DNA of 64,000 bases from Leucobacter allii (GCF_022919155.1 NZ_CP095045.1:2108001-2172000); one strand, 5' to 3'. Shown: positions 25,812 through 34,756, counted from the stretch's first letter. Numbers and translations are program-made. Notes: a model not told the origin generated them from the sequence alone.

Positions 25812-25827
25812 CTATCCGTATGGATAG
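25812..25827. promoter_or_regulatory. Inverted repeat, candidate operator of the APC permease
   Basis: CTATCC-GTAT-GGATAG, perfect 6 bp arms, about 145 bp before the ATG at 25973. It is unlike the hpa operators, so the permease may have another regulator. The rest of the gap shows no gene. Confidence 0.4.
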
Positions 25828-25972
25828 CCCTGCGCGCAGGGTCATGCCCCGTGCGCGCGCTGCACAGCCCGGAGCTTCCCCGCGCACCCCGCGGATTTTA
25901 GACTCGTGGCAATCCGCGCCTTCGCCGAGGACGGCGCATCCGGCATCGCCGCCGGTCACGAGAGGAACGACG

Positions 25973-27520
25973 ATGAGCACTCCCACCGCGCAGGATCCCG
26001 CCGCGCAGGCGGCACCGCACGATCCCGGCCTCAGCAGGCGCACGCTCGGCGTGCCCGCCATCACCCTCATGATCATCGCCGCCTCCGCGCCCCTCACGGT
26101 CGTGGCGGGCGGCGTCACCACGTCCTTCGCCGTGACGGAGTCCCTCGGGGTGCCGCTCGGCTTCCTCCTCATTGCCGTGATCCTCACCGTCTTCGCGGTC
26201 GGCTACACGGCGATGGGCCGCTTCATCACGAACGCCGGCGCGTTCTACGCGTACATCGCCCAGGGCATCGGCCGGCCGCTCGGCGTCGGGGCCTCCCTCG
26301 TCGCGCTCGTCTCCTACAACGCGATGCAGGTGGGCATCTACGGACTCTTCGGCTTCCAGCTCTCCATGTTCCTCGAGGCGAAGTTCGGCTTCGCATCGCC
26401 GTGGTGGGCGTGGATCCTGCTGTGCATCGTCATCGTCGGCGTTCTCGGCGTCAACCGCGTCGACCTCTCGGCGAAGGTGCTCGGCGTCCTCGTCGGGCTC
26501 GAGTTCCTCGTCGTGATCGTCTTCGACATCATCTCGCTCACGGTGGCGCCCGAGGGCGTCTCGACGGCGACCCTCGCCCCGTCCGCGCTCTTCGGCCCGG
26601 CGCTCGGCCTCATCCTCGTCTTCGGCGTCGCCGCCTTCATGGGCTTCGAGGGCGCCGCGATCTACGGCGAGGAGGCCAAGGATCCCAAGCGCACGGTGCC
26701 CCGGGCCACCTACGCGGCGGTCGCGATCATCGGCGTGTTCTACGCCTTCAGCGCCTGGGCCTTCTCCGTCGGCATCGGCCCCTCGCAGATCGTGCCAGCC
26801 TCCCAGGAGTTCGGCCCCGATCTCATGTTCGTGTTCATGACGGACCGGGCCGGCGTGCTGCTCGCCGACATCATGACCCTGCTCTTCCTCACGAGCCTCT
26901 TCGCCTCGCTGCAGTCCTTCCACAACGCCGTCGCCCGCTACTTCTACTCGCTCGGCCGTGAGGGCGTGCTGCCCGCCTGGTTCGCGCGCACGAGCCGCGC
27001 AGGCGCGCCGTGGGCGGGCTCCGTCGCGCAGACCGTGATCGCGCTCGTCGTGGTGCTCGGCTTCATCCTCGCCGGCGAGGTCTTCGGCGGGGCGGCCGCC
27101 CTCGGCGACTCGGCATTCCTCTACCCCGTGCTCACGATGTTCACCTGGCTCACGAACACCGGCGCGGCGGGGCTCGTGCTCCTCATGGCGGTGATCGCGG
27201 TCGCGGTGATCGGCTTCTTCCGCCGGGACCGACGCGGACTCGGCGTCTGGACCACGGTGATCGCGCCCGCGGTGTCGGGACTCGCGCTGCTCTGGGTGTT
27301 CGTGATGATCCTGCAGAACTTCCCGCTCATGCTCGGCCAGGAGCAGCCGGATGCGACGACCTTCGTGCTCCCCGGCATGATCATCGCCGCCGCGGTGATC
27401 GGGATCGTGTGGGCGCTCGTGCTCCGCTCCTCCCGGCCGGAGACGTACCGCCGGATCGGACACGGCACCGAGCCCGGCGCCTACGGCACGGTACTCGTCG
27501 ACGTGCCGGGCGAAGCGTAA
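25973..27520 (+). CDS. APC-superfamily amino acid permease
   Basis: 515 residues with about twelve membrane spans. The first span region (LGVPAITLMIIAASAPLTVVAGG) and the segment FMGFEGAAIYGEEAKDPKRTVPRATY are typical APC markers (the GFE/xxxxEEAKxPxRxxPRA motif). It imports an amino acid, amine or similar solute with protons or by exchange. Its place directly after the homoprotocatechuate genes suggests uptake of tyrosine, tyramine or an aromatic acid, or alternatively histidine given the hut genes downstream; neither is shown by sequence. Confidence 0.87.
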   Translation: MSTPTAQDPAAQAAPHDPGLSRRTLGVPAITLMIIAASAPLTVVAGGVTTSFAVTESLGVPLGFLLIAVILTVFAVGYTAMGRFITNAGAFYAYIAQGIGRPLGVGASLVALVSYNAMQVGIYGLFGFQLSMFLEAKFGFASPWWAWILLCIVIVGVLGVNRVDLSAKVLGVLVGLEFLVVIVFDIISLTVAPEGVSTATLAPSALFGPALGLILVFGVAAFMGFEGAAIYGEEAKDPKRTVPRATYAAVAIIGVFYAFSAWAFSVGIGPSQIVPASQEFGPDLMFVFMTDRAGVLLADIMTLLFLTSLFASLQSFHNAVARYFYSLGREGVLPAWFARTSRAGAPWAGSVAQTVIALVVVLGFILAGEVFGGAAALGDSAFLYPVLTMFTWLTNTGAAGLVLLMAVIAVAVIGFFRRDRRGLGVWTTVIAPAVSGLALLWVFVMILQNFPLMLGQEQPDATTFVLPGMIIAAAVIGIVWALVLRSSRPETYRRIGHGTEPGAYGTVLVDVPGEA

Positions 27521-27570
27521 CGCGCCGCGGCGGGCGTTCGGTCGCAGACCCTGCGGACGGCGCGATCGCT

Positions 27571-27642
27571 GCGGGCGGCGCGGACGGTGCGGGCGGCGCG
27601 GACGGTGCGGGCGGCGCGGACGGTGCGAGCGGCGCGAGCGCT
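27571..27642 (+). repeat. 18 bp tandem repeat
   Basis: Unit GCGGGCGGCGCGGACGGT three times exactly (27571-27624) and once degenerate. It is in the 529 bp gap between the APC permease and hutU, which otherwise holds a hairpin (27713), a second tandem array (27810) and the hutU leader, and no convincing gene. Confidence 0.7.
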
Positions 27643-27712
27643 GGCGACGCGAGCGCTGCGCACGACGAGGGCGCTGCTGCCGCCTCTGACGCCGCACGTC
27701 GCCTCGGTCGGA

Positions 27713-27766
27713 GATGCGGCTTCGGTCGGGCCGGATCGACGCATCCGGCCCGACCGAAGCCGCATC
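27713..27766. terminator. Perfect 24 bp inverted repeat
   Basis: Arms 27713-27736 and 27743-27766 are exactly complementary, with a 6 nt loop (CGACGC). It lies about 190 bp after the permease stop and 280 bp before hutU. It could be a terminator, but the length and perfection also fit a palindromic mobile repeat or a protein-bound site. Confidence 0.55.
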
Positions 27767-27809
27767 GCTCACGGACGCCCCGGTGCCGTGCTCGCTGCTC
27801 CGCCTCCCC

Positions 27810-27869
27810 CACGGTCACGCGTCGCACGGTCACGCGCCGCACGGTCACGCACCCCACGGTCACACGCCG
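27810..27869 (+). repeat. 15 bp tandem repeat
   Basis: Four copies of CACGGTCACGCGTCG-like units with changes only in the last bases, directly before the hutU leader. Units carry CGGTCAC half-sites that a regulator might use, but this is not proven. Confidence 0.65.
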
Positions 27870-28049
27870 CACGACTGATACATCGCACGATGAAGCGCCA
27901 CACGAACGGTGCGACGCGCGTACTGCGCGCCCATCAGTCCGGGATCCCGGACAGCACGGGAATGAGCGACGTTGTCGCGCGGACCGCGGCGCGGTGTGAT
28001 GGATCCAACGCGCGGCGCCCGCCGCGTCGCTCGACCGAAAGGATCCGCC

Positions 28050-29843
28050 ATGGCCCTCCCCGGCGCCCGCCCCGTCCGCGCTCCGCGCGGCACCGCGCTC
28101 TCGGCGAAGAGCTGGCAGACGGAGGCCCCGCTGCGCATGCTCATGAACAACCTCGATCCCGAGGTCGCCGAGCACCCCGACGACCTCGTCGTCTACGGCG
28201 GCACGGGCCGCGCCGCACGCAGCTGGGAGGCCTTCGACGCGATCGTCGACACCCTCAGGGATCTGGAGGACGACGAGACGCTGCTCGTCCAGTCGGGCAA
28301 GCCCGTGGGCGTCTTCCGCACCCATGTCTGGGCGCCGCGCGTGCTCATCGCGAACTCGAACCTCGTCGGGGACTGGGCCACCTGGCCGGAGTTCCGCCGT
28401 CTCGAGGCCGAGGGGCTCACGATGTACGGTCAGATGACCGCGGGCTCGTGGATCTACATCGGGACGCAGGGCATCCTCCAGGGCACCTTCGAGACCTTCG
28501 CAGCGGTCGCCCGGAAGCTCGCGGAATCGACGCGCGCGGCCGGGATCTCGGGGGATGCGGCGGACGCCATCACCACCGATGCCGCGGCGTCCGGAACGAC
28601 GGAGACGGCCGCGGACGACGAGGCCGCACTGGCCGGCACGCTCACGCTCACCGGCGGCTGCGGCGGCATGGGCGGCGCGCAGCCGCTCGCGGTCACGCTC
28701 AACGGCGGCGTCTGCCTCATCGTCGACGTCGACGAGACGCGCCTGCGCCGCCGCGCCGGGAAGCGCTACCTCGACGAGGTCGTCACGGATCTCGACGAGG
28801 CCGTCGCGAAGGCGCGACGCGCGAAGGCCGAACGGCGCGCGTGGTCGATCGGCCTTGTCGGCAACGCGGCCGAGGCGTTCCCCGAGCTCCTGCGCCGTCA
28901 TCGCGCCGGCGAGATCGCGATCGACGTCGTCACCGATCAGACGAGCGCGCACGATCCGCTCGCGTACCTCCCGACCGGATACGCCGTCGACGACTGGCGC
29001 GAGCGCGCCGCGGCCGATCCCGAGGGGTTCACCCGAGACGCGCGCGCCTCGATGGCCGCGCAGGTGCGGGCGATGGTGGAGTTCCAGGACGCCGGGGCTG
29101 AGGTCTTCGACTACGGCAACTCGATCCGCGACGAGGCCCGCCAGGGCGGCTACGACCGCGCATTCGACTTCCCCGGCTTCGTCCCCGCCTACATCCGGCC
29201 CCTCTTCTGCGAGGGCCTCGGGCCGTTCCGCTGGGCGGCGCTCTCCGGCGACCCCGAGGACATCCGCGTCACCGACGAAGCGATCCTCGAGCTCTTCCCT
29301 GAGAACGCCCACCTGCGCCGCTGGATCCGCGCGGCCCAGGAGCGCGTCGAGTTCGAGGGCCTGCCCGCCCGCATCTGCTGGCTCGGCTACGGCGAGCGCG
29401 CGCGGGCCGCGCTCCGCTTCAACGAGCTCGTCGCCGAGGGACGGCTGTCCGCGCCCATCGTGATCGGCCGCGACCACCTCGACTCGGGTTCGGTCGCCTC
29501 TCCGTACCGCGAGACGGAGGCGATGGCCGACGGCTCGGACGCGATCGGAGACTGGCCGCTGCTCAACGCGCTCACCGCCGCCTCCTCCGGCGCCACCTGG
29601 GTGTCGCTGCACCACGGCGGCGGCGTCGGCATCGGACGCTCGCTGCACGCGGGCCAGGTCTCGGTGGCCGACGGCACCCCGCTCGCCGCGGAGAAGCTCG
29701 CGCGCCTCCTCACCAACGATCCGGGCATGGGGGTGATCCGCCACGTCGACGCCGGGTACAGGCGCGCCGTCGAGGTCGCCGCGGAGCGCGGGGTCCGCGT
29801 GCCGATGGCGCCCGTGATCCGCGACGCCGGCGCGGAGGGGTAG
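28050..29843 (+). CDS. hutU: Urocanate hydratase
   Basis: 597 residues; AAAGGA 6 nt before the ATG. It shows the family's signature regions [38 protein letters not shown] for NAD binding, and [13 protein letters not shown] with the active-site Cys, ending with the [11 protein letters not shown] motif. It turns urocanate into imidazolonepropionate in histidine breakdown with tightly bound NAD. An insertion of roughly 30 Ala/Thr/Asp-rich residues lies between AAVARK and LAGTL, a place normally bridged by a few residues; this explains the extra length. hutI follows after 4 bp. No hutH is in the window. Confidence 0.96.
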   Translation: MALPGARPVRAPRGTALSAKSWQTEAPLRMLMNNLDPEVAEHPDDLVVYGGTGRAARSWEAFDAIVDTLRDLEDDETLLVQSGKPVGVFRTHVWAPRVLIANSNLVGDWATWPEFRRLEAEGLTMYGQMTAGSWIYIGTQGILQGTFETFAAVARKLAESTRAAGISGDAADAITTDAAASGTTETAADDEAALAGTLTLTGGCGGMGGAQPLAVTLNGGVCLIVDVDETRLRRRAGKRYLDEVVTDLDEAVAKARRAKAERRAWSIGLVGNAAEAFPELLRRHRAGEIAIDVVTDQTSAHDPLAYLPTGYAVDDWRERAAADPEGFTRDARASMAAQVRAMVEFQDAGAEVFDYGNSIRDEARQGGYDRAFDFPGFVPAYIRPLFCEGLGPFRWAALSGDPEDIRVTDEAILELFPENAHLRRWIRAAQERVEFEGLPARICWLGYGERARAALRFNELVAEGRLSAPIVIGRDHLDSGSVASPYRETEAMADGSDAIGDWPLLNALTAASSGATWVSLHHGGGVGIGRSLHAGQVSVADGTPLAAEKLARLLTNDPGMGVIRHVDAGYRRAVEVAAERGVRVPMAPVIRDAGAEG

Positions 29844-29847
29844 CACG

Positions 29848-31110
29848 ATGCCCGCGCTCCTCATCGACCGCATCGGCGAACTGACGACCAACGTCCCCGA
29901 GCTCGGCACGGGCGTCGGCGGTCGGCTGCACGATGCCGCGGTCGTGGTCGAGGACGGGCGGATCGCCTGGCTCGGTCCGAGCGCGCAGGCGCCCGACGCC
30001 GACGAGCGCTGCGATGCGGACGGCCGCGCGCTCCTCCCCGGGTGGGTCGACTCGCACACCCATCTCGTCTTCGCCGGCGACCGCACGGCGGAGTTCGAAG
30101 CGCGCATGGCCGGCGAGGCCTACACGGCGGGCGGCATCGCCGCGACCGTCGCCGCGACGCGGGCGGCGAGCGACGCGGCACTCGAAGACAATCTCGTCCG
30201 GCTCGTGGGCGAGGCCAGGCGCGGCGGCACGACCACCCTCGAGACGAAGACGGGCTACGGGCTCACGGTCGCCGACGAGCTGCGCTCCGCGCGCATCGCC
30301 GGCCGTCACGTCGATGCGGTGACCTTTCTCGGCGCGCATCTCGTGCCCGAGGGCGCCGACCCCGAGGCCTACCTCGCGCTCGTCACGGGAGACATGCTCG
30401 CCGCCGTCGCCCCGCACGTGAACTCCGTGGACGTCTTCTGCGAGACGGGCGCGTTCGACGCCGATGCGACGCGACGCGTTCTCGCGGCGGCCGCCGAACG
30501 CAGCCTCGCGACGCGCGTCCACGGCAACCAGCTCGGTCCGGGCCCGGGCGTGCGCCTCGCGGTCGAGCATGCCGCCCGCAGCGTCGACCACGTCGGATTC
30601 CTCGACGATGCCGACGTCGAGGCGCTCGCGGGCTCCTGGTCGGGGCTGTCCTCACGCGCGCTCGCCGCCGATGCGGGCGCGCTCGCCTCCGGCAGCGGCA
30701 CAGTCGCCACCGTGCTCCCGGCCTGCGATCTCTCGACGCGGATGCCGCTCGCCCCGGCGCGGCGGCTGCTCGACGCGGGCGCGATCGTCGCGATCGCCTC
30801 CAACTGCAACCCGGGCACCTCGTACACCAGCGCGATGGCCTTCTGCGTCGCCACCGCCGTGCTGCAGATGGGCCTGAGCGTCGCCGAGGCGGTGCGCGCG
30901 GCCACGCTCGGCGGCGCGATCGCGCTCGGCGCGCACGTCGACGGCTGGACGGATCCCGCGGGGGTGCCGCAGCCGCGCGTCGGCGTCGTCGCACCCGGCG
31001 CGCGGGCCGATCTGCACCTCCTCGCGGCGCCCGCGACGACGCATCTCGCCTACCGCCCGGGGGTGCCCCTCACCGCGGCCGTCTGGCGCTCCGGCGAGCG
31101 CGTGGTCTGA
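29848..31110 (+). CDS. hutI: Imidazolonepropionase
   Basis: 420 residues, amidohydrolase fold. SHTHLVFAGDRTAEFEAR holds the metal ligands and the HutI-specific segment; ETKTGYGL and VRVHGNQLG-like (TRVHGNQLG) and SNCNPGTS follow in the usual order. It opens the imidazolone ring to give N-formimino-glutamate. It starts 4 bp after hutU, in one operon. A ureohydrolase at 42504 could be the next enzyme (HutG-like), though it is far away. Confidence 0.94.
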   Translation: MPALLIDRIGELTTNVPELGTGVGGRLHDAAVVVEDGRIAWLGPSAQAPDADERCDADGRALLPGWVDSHTHLVFAGDRTAEFEARMAGEAYTAGGIAATVAATRAASDAALEDNLVRLVGEARRGGTTTLETKTGYGLTVADELRSARIAGRHVDAVTFLGAHLVPEGADPEAYLALVTGDMLAAVAPHVNSVDVFCETGAFDADATRRVLAAAAERSLATRVHGNQLGPGPGVRLAVEHAARSVDHVGFLDDADVEALAGSWSGLSSRALAADAGALASGSGTVATVLPACDLSTRMPLAPARRLLDAGAIVAIASNCNPGTSYTSAMAFCVATAVLQMGLSVAEAVRAATLGGAIALGAHVDGWTDPAGVPQPRVGVVAPGARADLHLLAAPATTHLAYRPGVPLTAAVWRSGERVV

Positions 31111-31171
31111 GCCGAGCACGATCCCGCACGCTCGCCGCCCCGCCTCCTTCGCCGACCCCCGCCCCGACCTC

Positions 31172-31238
31172 CCCCTTCGCACGTCAGTCGTTGCGACTTT
31201 TCGCCACGTTGAGTCACAACTCCTGACGTGCGAAGGGG
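31172..31238. repeat. Long two-part hairpin after hutI
   Basis: Outer arms of 16 bp are perfect (31172-31187 and 31223-31238), then a 2 nt bulge on each side, then 9 bp inner arms with one mismatch (31190-31198 and 31212-31220), and a 13 nt loop. It starts 61 bp after the hutI stop and ends 213 bp before the end of prs. It may be a terminator or one copy of a dispersed palindromic element; the inner part ACTGACGTGCGAA-like ends are suspicious of a genome-wide repeat. Confidence 0.65.
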
Positions 31239-31251
31239 ACGCGTTGGCGGA

Positions 31252-31357
31252 GAGGGGATGCGTGGGAGGCGCGAGGACGCGTGGGAGGCGAGAGGACGCG
31301 TGGGGGGCGCGAGGACGCGTGGGAGGCGAGAGGACGCGTGGGAGGCAAGGGGACGCG
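31252..31357 (+). repeat. 19 bp tandem repeat (about 5.5 copies)
   Basis: Unit GAGGACGCGTGGGAGGCGA, copies at 31273, 31292, 31311 and 31330 plus degenerate ends. It directly follows the long hairpin. The 341 bp gap between hutI and prs contains only these two features; small frames through it are repeat-driven and are not taken as genes. Confidence 0.75.
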
Positions 31358-31451
31358 ACTCAGACGCGAGCGGGGACGCGAAGGAAGCGCGACCGGGGCT
31401 CGAGCCGGACTGCGGTTCGGACGGGGATCCGGCCGGGAGCGCGGATCCCGG

Positions 31452-32429
31452 CTAGGCGGCGCCTTCGAACATCGAGGTCACGGAGCCGTCCTCGAACACC
31501 TCGTGGATGGCCTTCGCGAGGAGCGGGGCGATCGAGAGCACCGTGAGCTTCTCGAAGCGCTTCTCCTCGGGCACCGGGAGCGTGTCGGTGACCACGACCT
31601 GGTCGATGAAGTCCTGCGAGAGGTACTCGGTCGCCTTGCCCGAGAAGATCGCGTGGGTCGCGGCGATCGTGACGCCGCGCGCACCGGCCTCCTTGAGCGC
31701 GCCGGCGGCCTTCGTGATCGTCCCGCCCGTGTCGATCATGTCGTCCACCATCAGGCACCAGCGGTCCTTCACGTCGCCGACGATGCCGTGCACGGAGGCC
31801 TGGTTCGCGACCGAGGGGTCGCGGCGCTTGTGGATGATCGCGAGCGGGGCGCCCAGGCGGTCGCTCCACACGTCGGCGACCCGGACCCGGCCCATATCGG
31901 GCGAGACGACGGTCAGATCGTCGCGGTTCAGGTGGGTCTCGAAGTGCTCGAGGAGCACGGGCATCGCGAAGAGGTGGTCGAGGGGGCCGTCGAAGAAGCC
32001 CTGGATCTGCGGCGCGTGCAGGTCGACCGACATGATGCGGTCGGCACCCGCGGTCTTGAAGAGGTCCGCGACGAGCCGGGCCGAGATCGGCTCGCGGCCG
32101 CGGCCCTTCTTGTCCTGGCGGGAGTACGGGTAGAACGGGGCGACGACGGTGATCCGCTTCGCCGAGGCGCGCTTAAGCGCGTCCACCATGATGAGCTGCT
32201 CCATGAGCCACTCGTTGATCGGGTTGGTGTGCGACTGGATCACGAACGCGTCTGAGCCGCGCACGCTCTCGTCGAATCGCGCGTACAGCTCGCCGTTGGC
32301 GAAGGTGCGGGCATCGGTGGGCACGAGTTCGGCCCCCAGCTCCGCCGCCACCGACTCGGCGAGCTCCGGGTACGCCCTGCCCGTAATGAGGACGAGCTTC
32401 TTCTGCCCGGCCATCTCGATCGTGCTCAT
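31452..32429 (-). CDS. prs: Ribose-phosphate diphosphokinase (PRPP synthetase)
   Basis: 325 residues. Family marks: NGELYARFDESVRG, the ATP-binding region PFYPYSRQDKKGRGREPISARLVADL, the catalytic loop near HKRRDP, and the PRPP-binding loop VDDMIDTGGTI. It makes PRPP from ribose 5-phosphate and ATP for nucleotides, histidine and tryptophan. The gene lies 22 bp after glmU in one operon, a conserved order in actinobacteria. Confidence 0.97.
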   Translation of the reverse strand: MSTIEMAGQKKLVLITGRAYPELAESVAAELGAELVPTDARTFANGELYARFDESVRGSDAFVIQSHTNPINEWLMEQLIMVDALKRASAKRITVVAPFYPYSRQDKKGRGREPISARLVADLFKTAGADRIMSVDLHAPQIQGFFDGPLDHLFAMPVLLEHFETHLNRDDLTVVSPDMGRVRVADVWSDRLGAPLAIIHKRRDPSVANQASVHGIVGDVKDRWCLMVDDMIDTGGTITKAAGALKEAGARGVTIAATHAIFSGKATEYLSQDFIDQVVVTDTLPVPEEKRFEKLTVLSIAPLLAKAIHEVFEDGSVTSMFEGAA

Positions 32430-32451
32430 TACCGTTCGATTCCCATCTGGT

Positions 32452-33894
32452 TCATTCCCCGCCGTCCTGCGCCGACTTCGCTCGCTCTGCGGCTTCCGCA
32501 GTGCTGGTCCCGGGGCGATGCTCCGCGACCCACCCCTCGAGGTTCCGCTGGGGCGCCACGTTCAGCGCCAGCGATCCCGAGGGGACATCCTTCCGCACGA
32601 CCGTGCCCGCGGCCGTGTACGTGCCGTCCTCAATCGTAACGGGCGCGATCAGCACGTTCTTCGAGCCGACGCGCACGCCGTCGCCGACGACGGTCGTGTG
32701 CTTGGCCACGCCGTCGTAGTTGGCGAAGATGGTGCCTGCGCCGATGTTGCTGTCGCGGCCGATCGTCGCGTCGCCGACGTAGCTGAGGTGCGGCACCTTG
32801 CTGCCCTCGCCGATCTTCGCGTTCTTCGCCTCCACGAAGGCGCCGATCTTGCCGCCCTCGCCGAGTTCGGTGCCCGGGCGGATGTAGGCGAAGGGACCGA
32901 CGACCGCGCCGGCGGCGATCACGGCGAGGGTGGCCTCGCTGCGCCGGATCCGCGCACCCTCGCCGACCTCGCAGTCCACGAGCGTCGTATCCGGGCCGAC
33001 GACGGCGTCCGCCCCAATCGAGGTCGCGCCCTGCAGGAAGGTGCCGGGGAGGATCTCCGCATCCGCGGCGATCGAGACGTCGGCGTCGATCCACGTCGTC
33101 GCGGGATCCTGGATGGTCACGCCGGCGCGCTGGTGGGCGCGCACGATGCGGGCGTTGAGCTCGCGGCCGGCCTGGGCCAGCTGCGCGCGGTCGTTCACCC
33201 CCGCGATGAGCCAGGGGTCGTCGGTCGCGACGGCCTCGACGCCGCCGCCCGCCGCGAGGATCCGCGACGCCGCATCGGTGAGGTACTTCTCGCCCTGGGC
33301 GTTGTCCGTGCCGATCCCGGCGAGGGCCTCCTCGAGGGAGCGGCGCGCGAAGACGTAGATGCCGCCGTTGATCTCGGTGATCCGGCGCTGGGACTCGTCG
33401 GCGTCCTTCTCCTCGACGATGCCCGTGACGGATCCGCCGGCGTCGCGCAGGATCCGGCCGAGACCCGTCGGGTTCTCGAAGGTGGCCGAGAGCAGGGTCA
33501 TCGCGCGGCGCCCCTCGACGTGGCCCTTGACGAGGCGGTCGAGGGTCGGGGCGTCGATGAGCGGGACGTCGCCCGAGAGCACCACGACGGAGCCCGCGAA
33601 GCTCTCGGGCAGCGCCTGCAGCGCCTGCTCGACGGCGCGACCCGTGCCCGGCACCGCGTCCTGGTCGACGATCACCGTGTCGGGGGCGTGGTCGAGGATG
33701 GCGGCGGCGACCCGGTCGCGATCGTGCCGCACGACCGCGAGCACCCGCTCGGGCGACAGCGCGGCCGCCGTGTCGAGCACGTGGGCGATGAGCGAGCGCC
33801 CGCCGATCGGGTGCAGCACCTTCGGCAGGGCCGACTTCATGCGGGTGCCCTGGCCCGCCGCGAGGATGACCACCGCGAGAGCGCGTTCTGACAT
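32452..33894 (-). CDS. glmU: Bifunctional UDP-GlcNAc pyrophosphorylase / GlcN-1-P acetyltransferase
   Basis: 480 residues. N-terminal uridyltransferase with VVILAAGQGTRMKSALPKVLHPIGG, then QDAVPGTGRAV and the GDVPLI site. From about residue 250 come left-handed beta-helix hexapeptide repeats with GPFAYIRPGTELGEGGKIGAFVEAKN and NYDGVAKH (catalytic His region). It makes UDP-GlcNAc for cell wall in two steps. It is upstream of prs on the same strand and just after tRNA-Gln. Confidence 0.97.
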   Translation of the reverse strand: MSERALAVVILAAGQGTRMKSALPKVLHPIGGRSLIAHVLDTAAALSPERVLAVVRHDRDRVAAAILDHAPDTVIVDQDAVPGTGRAVEQALQALPESFAGSVVVLSGDVPLIDAPTLDRLVKGHVEGRRAMTLLSATFENPTGLGRILRDAGGSVTGIVEEKDADESQRRITEINGGIYVFARRSLEEALAGIGTDNAQGEKYLTDAASRILAAGGGVEAVATDDPWLIAGVNDRAQLAQAGRELNARIVRAHQRAGVTIQDPATTWIDADVSIAADAEILPGTFLQGATSIGADAVVGPDTTLVDCEVGEGARIRRSEATLAVIAAGAVVGPFAYIRPGTELGEGGKIGAFVEAKNAKIGEGSKVPHLSYVGDATIGRDSNIGAGTIFANYDGVAKHTTVVGDGVRVGSKNVLIAPVTIEDGTYTAAGTVVRKDVPSGSLALNVAPQRNLEGWVAEHRPGTSTAEAAERAKSAQDGGE

Positions 33895-33971
33895 GTCTTC
33901 TGCCTTTCTCGGACCCTCTGCGCCGGCGGGCGCAGGCGGAGCTGCTGTGCGGCGATTCCCCCGCGCAGCAG

Positions 33972-34043
33972 CTCCGCCCCTAGGATTCGAACCTAGACTT
34001 CACAGCTCCAAAGGCTGTCGTGCTGCCATTACACCAAGGCGGA
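33972..34043 (-). tRNA. tRNA-Gln (anticodon TTG)
   Basis: 72 nt on the minus strand. The acceptor arm TCCGCCT pairs with GGGCGGA (one G-U), followed by discriminator G. The anticodon loop reads C-TTTG-GA with TTG. The T arm is CTAGG-TTCGAAT-CCTAG. CCA is not encoded. It is upstream of glmU, the common place in this group. Confidence 0.95.
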
Positions 34044-34132
34044 CCGCGCCGTTCACCGGCACGCGTACCAGTTTGCCAGATCCGGGAGGAGCGCCGTACC
34101 ACGCGGAGGCGATCCCGCGCGATAATGGAGGG

Positions 34133-34636
34133 ATGAAGCAGGAGGACGAGGTCGACCAGATCGTCGCCGATTGGAGCCGTGCACGCCCGGATCTCGACCT
34201 GGCGCCGCTCGCGATCTTCTCGCGGCTCTGGCGGGTGAGCAAGCACCTCGATCGCGCCCGTTCCCACGCCTTCGAGCGCTCCGGGCTCACGGCGTGGGAG
34301 TTCGACGTGCTCGCGGTGCTCCGCCGCAGCGGCGAGCCCTTCATGCAGAGCCCCAAGGTGCTCGTGCAGCAGACGCTCGTCTCGAGCGGCACCATGACCA
34401 ATCGCATCGACCGCATGGCCGAGCGCGGTCTGGTCCGCCGGCTCACCGATCCCAACGACGGCCGGGGGGTGCTCGTCGAACTCACGGCGAACGGGCTGAC
34501 GCTCGTCGACGCGGCGATGACGCGGCTCAGCGACGCCGAGGAGCGCATGCTCGGGGGCTCCCGCGCTCGGAGCGGGATCGGCTCACCGTGCTGCTGCGGC
34601 GCCTCTCGCAGAGCATCGACCGCTTCGAGCCCGTGA
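34133..34636 (+). CDS. MarR-family regulator with frameshifted C terminus
   Basis: Winged-helix regulator with GGAGGG before ATG. The DNA-binding part is intact: LTAWEFDVLAVLRR, VLVQQTLVSSGTMTNRIDRMAERGLVRRLTDPNDGRG. After ERMLGG the frame runs into RARSGIGSPCCCG, unlike any MarR. In the next frame the expected dimerisation helix LPRSERDRLTVLLRRLSQSIDRF continues to a stop at 34689. One base seems lost in the GGGGG run at 34553-34557. Either a real frameshift that changes the last ~28 residues, or a sequencing error; the restored protein would have 185 residues. Target genes are unknown. Confidence 0.8.
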   Translation: MKQEDEVDQIVADWSRARPDLDLAPLAIFSRLWRVSKHLDRARSHAFERSGLTAWEFDVLAVLRRSGEPFMQSPKVLVQQTLVSSGTMTNRIDRMAERGLVRRLTDPNDGRGVLVELTANGLTLVDAAMTRLSDAEERMLGGSRARSGIGSPCCCGASRRASTASSP

Positions 34637-34719
34637 CGGAGCCCATCACGCTCCCCGGCGCGGTCGGCGAGGACGCGCCCGGGGCCTGAGCCGGATCGCG
34701 GGAGCGCTCCGGGGGCCTG

Positions 34720-34750
34720 AGCGGATCGCGGCTCAGTCCCGCGATCCGCT
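34720..34750. terminator. Hairpin between MarR and amidase genes
   Basis: Perfect 12 bp arms (34720-34731 AGCGGATCGCGG, and 34739-34750) with a 7 nt loop in the gap between convergent genes. A near copy of one arm (CCGGATCGCGG) also precedes it at 34691-34701. Confidence 0.55.
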
Positions 34751-34756
34751 GCGGCC

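Noticed and set aside
27481..27765. Minus-strand 94-codon frame over the hairpin
   Set aside because: Repeat- and palindrome-driven reading (PTEA repeats) without ribosome site or family resemblance.
27571..27869. CRISPR array
   Set aside because: Units are contiguous with no unique spacers, too short, and no cas genes are near.
31228..31455. Small gene in the hutI-prs gap
   Set aside because: Frame is produced by the 19 bp repeat; no start signal and no conserved look.
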